DNA of 11,097 bases from the NCBI GenBank assembly GCA_005884705.1, contig VBAF01000121.1:1-11097 (forward strand), given 5' to 3'. The position numbers and the translations under genes are program-made. The DNA is from Alphaproteobacteria bacterium. Its GTDB lineage: Bacteria > Pseudomonadota > Alphaproteobacteria > Reyranellales > Reyranellaceae. Below the pieces are notes generated by a model. That model saw only the letters and a list, made by a program, of their open reading frames with translations, was not told the DNA's origin and did not search any database. Of this stretch, positions 1 to 7,791 are shown one piece after another (positions within the stretch are counted from its first letter, which is position 1; every line of letters begins with the position of its first letter).

Positions 1-542
1 CACACCGGCCAGCTCGACCTTGCCGTCCTTCAGGCCGATGCGGCCTTCGGCGAACCAGCGCACGATCAGAGGATACAAGCGGTGCTCCTGGCGCAGGATG
101 CGCGCAGCCAGCGTGTCCGCGGTGTCGCCCGCCAGCACCGGCACGGCGGCCTGGGCGATGATCGGCCCGGCATCGAGTTCCGGCGTCACCAGATGCACCG
201 TGCAGCCGCTCACCCGCACGCCGGCATCGATCGCCTGCTGCTGCACGTGCAGGCCCCTGAACGCCGGCAGCAGCGAGGGATGGATGTTGATGATCCGTCC
301 CGCCCAATGCTGCGGGAACCACGGGCTCTGGATGCGCAGGAAGCCCGCCAGCGCGACCAGCCCGACGCCGTGCTTCTCGAGCTCGGCCGACACCGCGCGG
401 TCGAAGCTCTCGCGGTCGGCGAAGTCCTTGTGTGCGATCTTGCTGACGACGCAGGCGATCTCCGCCGGATAGGTCGGGTCGCGCGCGGCCTCGATCAGCG
501 CGGCCATGTTGCTGCCGCGGCCGGAGATCAGGATGCCGACCT

Positions 543-555
<13 letters not shown>
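1..555 (-). CDS. purN: Phosphoribosylglycinamide formyltransferase (partial, 3' end outside window)
   Basis: PurN transfers a formyl group from 10-formyltetrahydrofolate to GAR, the third step of de novo IMP synthesis in the cytosol. The 185 codons present run from an ATG at 555 to the left edge. The N-terminus reads MAKLKVGILISGRGSNMAAL, the usual PurN opening with the phosphate-binding SGRGSN loop. Further in are the catalytic Asn/His of the NIHPSLLPAF motif, then GCTVHLVTPELDAGPI, whose Asp is the conserved catalytic partner. The family is about 190-220 residues long, so only a short C-terminal piece is missing. The start lies inside the end of purM (13-base overlap), the usual purM-purN operon arrangement implying coupled translation. 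Nothing looks broken. Confidence 0.95.
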
Positions 556-1583
<1,028 letters not shown>

Positions 1584-1609
1584 GCCGGGCTCATTCGTGG
1601 TAGATAGAA

Positions 1610-2722
1610 ATGACCATAGCCCAGTACCGGACTCCCGCAATGCCGTCAGCCCGCATTTTTTCCACGATCTTCGTCGTGCTGATGGCGCTGGCGCCGGTTG
1701 CCGTGCCGCTGTCGGTGCGGGCGCAGATCGCCAGCGGCAATACCTACACGATCGGCGGCATCGACGTCGACGTGAGCGGCGCCGATGCGGTGCAGGCGCG
1801 CCAGCAGGCGATCCGCGAGGCACGGCAGAAGGCGGTCAGGCTGCTGGTCGAGCGCATGGTGCCGGCGGAGGACCGCGCCAAGGTGCCGCCGGTCAGCGAC
1901 CAGCGGCTCGACGGCATGGTGCGCGGCGTCGAGTTCGCCCGCGAGCGGACCGCCGGCAACCGCTATATCGGCACGCTCGGCGTGGTGTTCAGCGCCGAGC
2001 CGGTCAAGCAGTGGCTCGGCGAGGCCGGCATCTCGATCGCCGAGACGGTGGCGCGCGCCGCGCTGGTGATTGCGCTGTGGAAGGACAAGGACGGCCTGCA
2101 GGCGCTCGACGAACGCAATGCGTGGCGCGATGCGTGGGGCGGGCTCGACACGCTCGGCACCGCCGTGCCGCTGGCGCTGATACGCGGCGACCAGCTCGAC
2201 CAGGATGCGATGACGGTCGAGCAGGCCTATGTCGGCGACGTCAGCGCGCTCGCCCGGCTCAACGAGCGCTACCGCGCGCCGACACTGATCGTGGCGATCG
2301 CCGAGGGCGACAAGGCAGGCCCGATCAAGCTGGGTGGCGTGCGCTACGACATGCAGACCGGCGCGCGCTCGGAGGTGATGACGCTCAGCGTGCCGGACTC
2401 GAGCCAGCTCGCCGACGCAGCGAAGAAGATCCACGCCAAGCTCGACGAGGACTGGCGCGGGCTCGCCACGGTGCGGCGCGACCAGCAGGCCGGCCTCGAC
2501 GTCGTGGTGCCGCTGCGGGCGCTCGCCGACTGGGTGCAGGTGCGCCAGCGGCTGGGTGCGATCCCGGCGATCAGGACCGTGTCGGTGCGCACCCTCGAAG
2601 CCGACCGCGCCGAGCTGCATCTCGACTATTACGGCTCCGCCGAGCAGCTCCAGAAAGTGCTGATGCAGGCCGGTCTGCAGCTCGAGAGGGATGCCGAAAA
2701 GTGGCGCCTGCAGGTGCGGTGA
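1610..2722 (+). CDS. DUF2066 domain-containing exported protein
   Basis: The function is unknown. The 370-residue product resembles DUF2066 proteins, which in many Proteobacteria sit head to head with purM-purN and upstream of a PerM-type gene and hda, exactly as here. The N-terminus has a signal-peptide profile: a basic segment, a hydrophobic run (FSTIFVVLMALAPVAVPL), then SVRA before Gln, a plausible signal peptidase I site. The mature part begins with YTIGGIDVDVSGADAVQARQ, the typical start of this family, and is soluble with no further membrane segment, so a periplasmic location is inferred. An in-frame ATG at 1640 would give a tidier 29-residue signal peptide; neither start has a clear Shine-Dalgarno. 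The stop TGA overlaps the GTG of the next gene, suggesting translational coupling. Confidence 0.85.
   Translation: MTIAQYRTPAMPSARIFSTIFVVLMALAPVAVPLSVRAQIASGNTYTIGGIDVDVSGADAVQARQQAIREARQKAVRLLVERMVPAEDRAKVPPVSDQRLDGMVRGVEFARERTAGNRYIGTLGVVFSAEPVKQWLGEAGISIAETVARAALVIALWKDKDGLQALDERNAWRDAWGGLDTLGTAVPLALIRGDQLDQDAMTVEQAYVGDVSALARLNERYRAPTLIVAIAEGDKAGPIKLGGVRYDMQTGARSEVMTLSVPDSSQLADAAKKIHAKLDEDWRGLATVRRDQQAGLDVVVPLRALADWVQVRQRLGAIPAIRTVSVRTLEADRAELHLDYYGSAEQLQKVLMQAGLQLERDAEKWRLQVR
1613..1640 (-). promoter_or_regulatory. Possible purM promoter inside the divergent gene
   Basis: On the minus strand TTGCGG (1640-1635) is followed after 16 bases by TATGGT (1618-1613), a weak sigma-70-like pair placed 30 bases upstream of the purM TTG. 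Only 26 bases separate the two genes, so at least one of the two promoters must overlap the other gene's coding sequence. The -35 matches consensus at three of six positions only. Confidence 0.25.
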
Positions 2723-2979
2723 CCCGCTGGCGCTTCTGGATCGGCGTCGCCGCCGGCTTCCTCCTGCTGCTGTGGCTGTTGAACGACATCCTGCTGCCGT
2801 TCGTGGTCGCGGTCGACGTGGTGATGGCGATGTGCGCGCTGCTGGCCGGCGGCTCGCTGCTCGGCTTCACCGGCGTGCTGATCGCTGTACCGGTAGCGGC
2901 CGTGGTCGGCGTGGTCGCGCGCCACCTGATGGGCCGCTACCACGCCAGCAGCTTCTATCGCGGCAGCCCGACCGGCTGA
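2719..2979 (+). pseudogene. Internally deleted PerM/AI-2E family transporter relic (or mini-protein)
   Basis: An open frame of 86 codons starts at a GTG that overlaps the preceding stop (GTGA) and ends two bases before hdaA. Residues 3-31 (TRWRFWIGV, then LLLLWLLNDILLPFVVA) look like the first transmembrane helix of AI-2E/PerM transporters. Residues 39-82 (CALLAGGSLLGFTGVLIAVP, then AVVGVVARHLMGRYHASSFY) look like the extreme C-terminus of the same family. Normal members have about 340-380 residues and seven or eight membrane segments, so some 270 internal residues are absent while frame and flanking overlaps remain intact. It occupies the slot where a full perM is usual, between DUF2066 and hda. 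It could be a decaying gene, or a two-helix membrane peptide still expressed for coupling to hdaA. Transport activity is very unlikely. Confidence 0.75.
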
Positions 2980-2981
2980 CC

Positions 2982-3668
2982 ATGGTCAAGCAGCTCACCT
3001 TCGAGTTGGCGCTGCCGCCGCCGACCTTCGCGCGCGAGGATTTCGTGGTGGGCGACGGCAACCGCGAGGCGCTGGCCTGGCTCGACCGCTGGCCCGACTG
3101 GCCCGCGCCAGCGCTGGCGCTGAGCGGGCCCGCCGGCAGCGGCAAGACCCACCTTGGGCGCATCTGGGCCGCGCGCGCCGGTGCCGTCGTGCTCGACGCC
3201 CCCGACCTCGAGGGCAAGAGCGTTCCCGACCTGACCGCGCTCGCCGAGGCGCACCCGGCGATCCTGGTCGACCATGCCGACCGCGCGCCCGACCGCGCGC
3301 TGTTCCATCTCTACAACCTGATGCGCGAGCGGCGGGCCCATCTGCTGCTGGTCGCCGAGCTGCCGCCGGCGCATTGGCGCATCGCGCTGCCCGACCTGGC
3401 GTCACGCCTGCGTGCTGCGCCGACCATCGCCGTCGCGCCGCCCGACGACGAACTGCTCGGCTCGATCATCCTGAAACAGCTCGGCGACCGGCAATTGCAT
3501 GCCGGGCCCGGCGTCGTGCAGTATCTGGTGGCGCGCATGGAGCGCTCGGCGGAAACGGCTCGCAGGGTCGTCGCCGCGCTCGACCAGCGCGCGCTCAGCG
3601 AGCGGCGCGAGATCGATCGGCGGCTGGCGGCTGATGTGCTGACGGAACTCTCGGGGAGAACATCATGA
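2982..3668 (+). CDS. hdaA: DnaA regulatory inactivator HdaA (AAA+ DnaA paralogue)
   Basis: This 228-residue protein is a DnaA-like AAA+ ATPase without the DNA-binding domain. Known relatives bind the DNA polymerase clamp and stimulate ATP hydrolysis by DnaA, limiting re-initiation. Seen here: QLTFEL at residues 4-9, in the place and general form (Q-L-x-hydrophobic-x-L) of the Hda clamp-binding hexapeptide; Walker A GPAGSGKT at 49-56; a degenerate Walker B AILVDHAD at 93-100; SRLRAAP in the position of the arginine-bearing box; and a sensor II-like stretch ARRVVAALDQRAL near 205. Family length is about 220-240. The ATG lies two bases after the PerM relic and has no good ribosome binding site, so translation is probably coupled to upstream genes. 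Its stop overlaps the DUF2147 start by four bases. Confidence 0.88.
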   Translation: MVKQLTFELALPPPTFAREDFVVGDGNREALAWLDRWPDWPAPALALSGPAGSGKTHLGRIWAARAGAVVLDAPDLEGKSVPDLTALAEAHPAILVDHADRAPDRALFHLYNLMRERRAHLLLVAELPPAHWRIALPDLASRLRAAPTIAVAPPDDELLGSIILKQLGDRQLHAGPGVVQYLVARMERSAETARRVVAALDQRALSERREIDRRLAADVLTELSGRTS

Positions 3669-4126
3669 GACGGTCGCTGGTGCTGGCTTCGATGGCGCTG
3701 CTGGCCGCGCAGGCGTCGGCGCAGCAGCCGGGCGTGATGGGCACCTGGCTCACCGCCTCCGGCGTGGCGCAGGTCAAGATCGAGCCCTGTGCCGATGCCA
3801 AGAACGGGCCGGTGTGCGGTACCATCGTCGGGCTGATCAATCCCAAGGGGCCCGACGGCCAGGTCGTGGCGCCGGATGCGGCGACCGACTACCGCAACGA
3901 GAACGCGGCGCTGCGCAACCGCAAGGTGATCGGCATGCCGCTGATCTGGGGCTTCAAGAAGACGAGCGATCCCAACAGCTTCGAGGACGGCCACATCTAC
4001 AACGGCGAGAACGGCAAGACCTATACCGCCAACATCAGCCTGCAGCCGGACGGCAAGCTGCGCCTGCGCGGCTATGTCGGGACGCCGCTGTTCGGCGAGA
4101 CGCAGGTCTGGACGCGCGTTCAGTAA
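3665..4126 (+). CDS. DUF2147 domain-containing exported protein
   Basis: The function is unknown. The 153-residue product opens with a clear signal peptide (MRRSLVLASMALLAAQASA, cleavage expected before Gln20). The body matches DUF2147 features: a GTWLT segment, a pair of cysteines at 42 and 51 (EPCADAKNGPVCG) that could form a disulfide in the periplasm, GMPLIWGFK, the DGHIYNGENGKTYTA segment, then LRLRGYVGTPLFGETQVWTR at the end. Length and ending fit an intact gene. The ATG overlaps the hdaA stop (ATGA), and GGGGAGA six bases upstream is a good ribosome binding site. It probably travels on the hdaA transcript, although no functional link to DnaA control is evident. Confidence 0.85.
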   Translation: MRRSLVLASMALLAAQASAQQPGVMGTWLTASGVAQVKIEPCADAKNGPVCGTIVGLINPKGPDGQVVAPDAATDYRNENAALRNRKVIGMPLIWGFKKTSDPNSFEDGHIYNGENGKTYTANISLQPDGKLRLRGYVGTPLFGETQVWTRVQ

Positions 4127-4131
4127 TCGAT

Positions 4132-4137
4132 AAGGAG
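4132..4137 (+). promoter_or_regulatory. Strong Shine-Dalgarno for the SDR gene
   Basis: AAGGAG lies seven bases before the ATG at 4145. It is the best ribosome binding site in the window and decides this start over the in-frame ATG at 4151. Confidence 0.8.
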
Positions 4138-4144
4138 CAACGCA

Positions 4145-4924
4145 ATGGATATGGGCATCAAGGGCCGCAAGGCGATCGTTTGCGCGGCGAGCAAGGGCTT
4201 GGGCAAGGGCTGTGCGATGGCGCTGGCGGGCGAGGGCGTCGACCTCGTCATCAATGCGCGCACCAAGTCCGAGCTCGAGGCGACGGCGGAGGAGATCCGC
4301 AAGAAGCACGGCGTGAAGGTGACGGCGGTCGCGGTCGACGTCACGACGGAGGACGGCCGCAAGCAGGTGCTGGCGGCATGTCCCGAGCCCGACATCGTGG
4401 TCAACAACGCCGGCGGCCCGCCGCCCGGCAACTTCCGCGACTGGAATCGCGACGCCTGGATCAAGGCGATCGACGCCAACATGCTGACGCCGATCGAGTT
4501 CATCAAGGCGACGGTCGACGGCATGATGAAGCGCGGCTTCGGCCGCATCGTGAACATCACCTCGAGCTCGGTGAAGGCGCCGATCGACATTCTCGGCTTG
4601 AGCAACGGCGCGCGCTCGGGCCTCACCGGCTTCGTCGCCGGCGTGGCGCGCACCACGATTCGCCACGGCGTCACCATCAACGGCCTGCTGCCCGGCCCGT
4701 TCGACACCGATCGCCTGCGTGGCACCGTCAAGGTGCGTGCGGCGAGCGCCGGCAAGAGCTTCGAGGAGGAGTATGCCGCGGGCGCCAAGGCCCATCCCGC
4801 CGGCCGCTTCGGCACCGCCGAGGAGTTCGGCATGATGTGCGCGTTCCTGTGCAGCGTGCATGCCGGCTACATGACCGGCCAGAACATCCTGATGGACGGC
4901 GGCCAGTACCCCGGCACCTACTAG
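4145..4924 (+). CDS. Atypical short-chain dehydrogenase/reductase (3-oxoacyl-ACP-reductase-like, lacks catalytic Tyr/Lys)
   Basis: The 259-residue protein has the SDR Rossmann fold. The dinucleotide loop is a variant, CAASKGLGKG (13-22) instead of TGxxxGIG. D65 sits before VTTED, NNAG is at 87-90, the conserved structural Asn is N112, and ITSSSV at 138-143 holds the catalytic Ser position. The region that should carry YxxxK reads LGLSN (150-154), putting Leu at the Tyr position and Asn at the Lys position. The rest is normal: GVTINGLLPGPFDTDR and the C-terminal GQNILMDGG. The pattern fits the described BKR-like SDR subgroup that lacks the tetrad and often reads LSN-x-x-R at this place. The substrate is unknown and classical redox chemistry is doubtful. 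It starts 18 bases after DUF2147 with its own strong ribosome binding site. Confidence 0.88.
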   Translation: MDMGIKGRKAIVCAASKGLGKGCAMALAGEGVDLVINARTKSELEATAEEIRKKHGVKVTAVAVDVTTEDGRKQVLAACPEPDIVVNNAGGPPPGNFRDWNRDAWIKAIDANMLTPIEFIKATVDGMMKRGFGRIVNITSSSVKAPIDILGLSNGARSGLTGFVAGVARTTIRHGVTINGLLPGPFDTDRLRGTVKVRAASAGKSFEEEYAAGAKAHPAGRFGTAEEFGMMCAFLCSVHAGYMTGQNILMDGGQYPGTY

Positions 4925-4950
4925 GGTTTTGCTGGGGGGCTACTCCAGTG

Positions 4951-4968
4951 GCGCGCGCCCAAGCGCGC
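4951..4968 (+). terminator. Possible terminator hairpin after the SDR gene
   Basis: GCGCGC (4951-4956), a six-base loop and GCGCGC (4963-4968) form a six-pair GC stem followed by TTTAC. It sits 26 bases after the SDR stop in a convergent gap and abuts the end of the opposite gene. The T run is short, so intrinsic termination is uncertain. No T run exists on the other strand. Confidence 0.35.
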
Positions 4969-4969
4969 T

Positions 4970-5494
4970 TTACTCCGGCAATAGATCGCGCGCGCGGATA
5001 AAGGCGACGAGTTTGCCTGCGCCTGGCGCCAGGTCGCGCCAGGGTCCATCCGCGACCTCGAAAGTGGCCAGCGCCCCGGTCGGGAACTTCTCATGCAGCC
5101 GGTCGAGGGCGGCCGGGTCGCCCGGGCCGGCCAACGCCCCCGCCAGCTCGCCGATGCCTTCGTTGTGGCCGATCTGCAGGACGGTGCGAACCTCGTCCGG
5201 CACGGCCCGCAGGCGCACCAGCAGGGCCGGCTTGGAGGCGAGGTACAGGCCCTTTTCCAGCGCGATCGGCGGGGCGGGGCTGGCCAGGCGGTGGACCAGC
5301 GGCGCCAGCGTCTGGCGCGTCCGCAGGGCCGTGGAGCACAGGATCAGATCGGGCCGGGGGGCGTTGTGGACGATGTGCTCGGCCATCGCCTCGGCCGCCC
5401 GCTCGCCGCGCTTGTTCAACGGCCGCTCATGGTCGTCCAGTCCAGGCTGGCCCCAGGCCGATTTCGCATGGCGCAGGAGGAGAATGATCTTCAC
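4970..5494 (-). CDS. SixA-type phosphohistidine phosphatase (histidine phosphatase superfamily)
   Basis: The 174-residue protein belongs to the branch of the histidine phosphatase superfamily that includes E. coli SixA, which dephosphorylates phosphohistidine on signalling or PTS-type proteins. The catalytic motif LLLRHAKSAW (residues 5-14; His9 would be phosphorylated) is the SixA form of the RHG motif. DHERPLNKRGERAAEAM, the RTRQTL motif and the second catalytic histidine in IGHNEG follow in the expected order. No signal peptide or membrane segment is seen, so it is cytosolic. The start is GTG at 5494, supported by GAGG nine bases upstream and by homology starting at once (KIILLLRHAKSAW). 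It is transcribed away from ppk. The natural substrate cannot be read from the sequence, so I give no gene symbol. Confidence 0.88.
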   Translation of the reverse strand: MKIILLLRHAKSAWGQPGLDDHERPLNKRGERAAEAMAEHIVHNAPRPDLILCSTALRTRQTLAPLVHRLASPAPPIALEKGLYLASKPALLVRLRAVPDEVRTVLQIGHNEGIGELAGALAGPGDPAALDRLHEKFPTGALATFEVADGPWRDLAPGAGKLVAFIRARDLLPE

Positions 5495-5520
5495 TGCAGA
5501 GACCTCGGAAAATCCTTTGG

Positions 5521-5532
5521 AAACAGTTGTTT
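5521..5532. repeat. Inverted repeat in the sixA-ppk gap
   Basis: AAACA-GT-TGTTT is a perfect 12-base palindrome-like element, 27 bases upstream of the sixA GTG. It could be an operator half of the divergent control region; no protein can be named. Confidence 0.35.
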
Positions 5533-5538
5533 AGTGAA

Positions 5539-5556
5539 ATGCCATGACACCGTCAT
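5539..5556 (+). promoter_or_regulatory. Candidate PhoB box upstream of ppk
   Basis: ATGCCAT-GACA-CCGTCAT fits the Pho box architecture of two 7-base direct repeats (CTGTCAT) separated by four bases. By my count it matches 5 of 7 in the first repeat and 6 of 7 in the second. GATACC at 5565-5570 could be the -10, at roughly the distance used by PhoB-activated promoters, which lack a proper -35. The box ends 45 bases before the ppk ATG. It overlaps a perfect inverted repeat, CATGAC-ACC-GTCATG (5543-5557), which could instead be the true site of some other regulator. ppk is a known Pho-regulon gene in other Proteobacteria. Confidence 0.42.
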
Positions 5557-5557
5557 G
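5543..5557. repeat. Perfect inverted repeat (possible operator) before ppk
   Basis: CATGAC, three bases, GTCATG: a 15-base perfect dyad midway between the sixA and ppk starts. It coincides with the candidate Pho box. Dyad symmetry is typical of a dimeric repressor or activator site rather than of PhoB, so the two readings compete. Confidence 0.45.
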
Positions 5558-5601
5558 TTGAGACGATACCGTCCCTGTGAATAACCGAAAACGCACCGCC
5601 C

Positions 5602-7749
5602 ATGGACGCCCTATCTTCCGAGGTGGCTGGCGCCGTAACGGCTGACAGCCCCCGACGCTTCATCAACCGCGAACTGTCGTGGTTGGCGTTCAACAGCCGC
5701 GTGCTCGAGGAAGCCAGCAACGCCCGCCATCCGCTGCTCGAGCGGGTGCGCTTCCTGTCGATCTCGGCGGTCAATCTCGACGAATTCTACATGGTCCGGG
5801 TCGCCGGCCTGGTCGACATGCTGCCCAACCGGGCGACCCTGCTGAGCGACGACGGCCTCACCCCCGGTGAGCAGCTGGCCGCGATCCGCGAGCGCGCCTC
5901 GGTCGTGATGGCCGAGCAGCAGCGCGTCTGGGGCAGCCTGCAGGGCGAGTTGCGCGAGGCGGGTATCGCCGTCCTGAAGGGCCACGAGCTCACCGCCGCC
6001 GAGCGTATCTGGCTCGAGACCTACTTCATCGACCAGGTCTTCCCGATCCTGACGCCGCTCGCAGTCGATCCGGCGCATCCCTTCCCCTTCATTCCCAACG
6101 GCGGCTTCTCGGCGATCTTCAAGCTGCAGCGCAAGGACGACAAGCGGCCGTTGATGGCGCTCCTGCCGCTGCCGCCGCAGGTCGACCGCTTCGTGCGCCT
6201 GCCGGGCAGCGGCATCCGCTTCCTGCCGCTGGAAGAGCTGATCGCGATCTTCCTGCCGCGCCTGTTTCCCGGCTACGAGGTCAAGAAGCGCGGCTTCTTC
6301 CGCCTGATCCGCGACAGCGACGTCGAGATCAACGAGGAGTCCGAGGATCTCGTCCTGCTCTACGAGAGCGCGCTGAAGCGGCGCCGACGCGGCGACCTGA
6401 TCTCGATCTCGCTGGACGCGCACATGCCGGCCGAGTTGCGCGACTTCCTGTTCGACCAGCTCGAGATCGCCGGCCAGATCGTCCACGTGTTCGAGCTCGA
6501 CCGCATGCTGAACATCGGCGACGTCAAGGCGGTGATCGTCGACGATCGGCCCGACCTCAATTTCACGCCCTACAACGCCCGCTTTCCCGAGCGCATCCGC
6601 GACTTCGCCGGCGACTGCTTCGCCGCCATCCGCGCCAAGGACATCGTCGTCCATCATCCCTACGAAAGCTTCGACGTGGTGGTGCAGTTCCTGCGCCAGG
6701 CCGCGCGCGATCCGGCCGTGGTCGCGATCAAGCAGACGCTCTACCGCACCTCCGCCGACTCTCCCATCGTCAAGGAGCTGATCTCGGCGGCCGAGGCCGG
6801 CAAGACCGTGACGGCGCTGGTCGAGCTCAAGGCGCGCTTCGACGAGGAAGCCAACATCCGCTGGGCGCGCGATCTCGAGCGCGCCGGCGTCCAGGTGGTC
6901 TACGGCTTCATCGACCTCAAGACCCACGCCAAGGTGTCGATGGTGGTGCGGCGCGAGGCGCAGGCGATCCGGACCTACGTCCATTTCGGCACCGGCAACT
7001 ACCATCCGATCACCGCGCGCATCTACACCGACCTGTCGTTCTTCACCTGCGATCCGGCGATGTGCCGCGACGCCGCCCGCCTGTTCAACTACATGACGGG
7101 CTATGCGCGGCCGGAGAAGATGGAGAAGATCTCCTTCGCCCCGGTCACGCTGCGCGCCGATCTCTACACCCTGATCGACAGCGAGATCGCCAAGGCGCGC
7201 GCCGGCAAGCCGGCGGCGATCTGGGCCAAGCTCAACTCGCTGGTCGATCCGCAGATGATCGACCGGCTGTACGCCGCCTCGATGGCGGGCGTGCATGTCG
7301 ACCTGGTGGTCCGCGGCATCTGCTGCCTGCGGCCCGGCGTGCCGGGCCTGAGCGACAACATCCGGGTCAAGAGCATCATCGGCCGCTTCCTCGAGCATGC
7401 GCGCATCGTCTGCTTCGGCAACGGCAAGGCGTTGCCCTCGGCGGAGGCCAAGGTGTTCCTCTCCTCGGCCGACTGGATGCCGCGCAATCTCGACCGGCGG
7501 GTCGAGCTGCTGTGCCCGGTCGAGAATCCGACGGTGCACGAACAGGTGCTCGATCAGATCATGGTCGCCAACCTCAAGGATGACGGCCAGAGCTGGATCA
7601 TGGCGGCCGACGGCACCTATGTGCGGCCGCAGCCGGGCAAGGAACCTTTCATCGCCCATCACTATTTCATGACCAACCCGTCGCTCTCCGGCCGCGGCAG
7701 CGCGCTGCGGCTGAGTGGCGCGGTGCCGCGGCTGGTTCTCAGTTCCTGA
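5602..7749 (+). CDS. ppk: Polyphosphate kinase 1
   Basis: PPK1 reversibly polymerises the gamma-phosphate of ATP into inorganic polyphosphate, usually at the inner membrane face. The 715-residue protein is of normal length. The opening RRFINRELSWLAFNSRVLEEA and VNLDEFYMVRVAGL are family signatures. By alignment from memory with the E. coli enzyme (constant offset of +7), the N domain is about 1-113, the head 114-324, C1 325-512 and C2 513-700. The autophosphorylated histidine is H442 in LKTHAKV, the second active-site histidine is H599 in FLEHARI, and the Mg-binding arginines are R382 (TLYRTSADSP) and R412 (ELKARFDE). GTGNYHPITARIYTDLS is also conserved. The ATG has no obvious ribosome binding site. 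A candidate Pho box precedes it and ppx follows, so the locus controls polyphosphate turnover. Confidence 0.97.
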   Translation: MDALSSEVAGAVTADSPRRFINRELSWLAFNSRVLEEASNARHPLLERVRFLSISAVNLDEFYMVRVAGLVDMLPNRATLLSDDGLTPGEQLAAIRERASVVMAEQQRVWGSLQGELREAGIAVLKGHELTAAERIWLETYFIDQVFPILTPLAVDPAHPFPFIPNGGFSAIFKLQRKDDKRPLMALLPLPPQVDRFVRLPGSGIRFLPLEELIAIFLPRLFPGYEVKKRGFFRLIRDSDVEINEESEDLVLLYESALKRRRRGDLISISLDAHMPAELRDFLFDQLEIAGQIVHVFELDRMLNIGDVKAVIVDDRPDLNFTPYNARFPERIRDFAGDCFAAIRAKDIVVHHPYESFDVVVQFLRQAARDPAVVAIKQTLYRTSADSPIVKELISAAEAGKTVTALVELKARFDEEANIRWARDLERAGVQVVYGFIDLKTHAKVSMVVRREAQAIRTYVHFGTGNYHPITARIYTDLSFFTCDPAMCRDAARLFNYMTGYARPEKMEKISFAPVTLRADLYTLIDSEIAKARAGKPAAIWAKLNSLVDPQMIDRLYAASMAGVHVDLVVRGICCLRPGVPGLSDNIRVKSIIGRFLEHARIVCFGNGKALPSAEAKVFLSSADWMPRNLDRRVELLCPVENPTVHEQVLDQIMVANLKDDGQSWIMAADGTYVRPQPGKEPFIAHHYFMTNPSLSGRGSALRLSGAVPRLVLSS

Positions 7750-7787
7750 CAAGGCCGAGGGCTGACAAAGCCGTTCCTGACAAAGCC
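7746..7787 (+). repeat. Three direct repeats of CTGACAARGCC after ppk
   Basis: CTGACAAGGCC (7746-7756), CTGACAAAGCC (7762-7772) and CTGACAAAGCC (7777-7787) follow each other with a 15-16 base period. The first copy contains the ppk stop codon, and the first and third share the preceding TTC. It looks like a small tandem amplification, or a set of protein or RNA binding sites in the ppk-ppx leader. Confidence 0.6.
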
Positions 7788-7791
7788 ACAG

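Noticed and set aside
1584..1823. Longer purM starting at an ATG at 1823
   Set aside because: The extra 80 residues are antisense to the DUF2066 signal-peptide region and are Arg/Pro-rich; homology starts at the TTG at 1583.
3311..4861. 516-codon antisense frame across hdaA, DUF2147 and the SDR
   Set aside because: It spans three clear genes on the other strand and has the biased composition of a GC-rich shadow frame.
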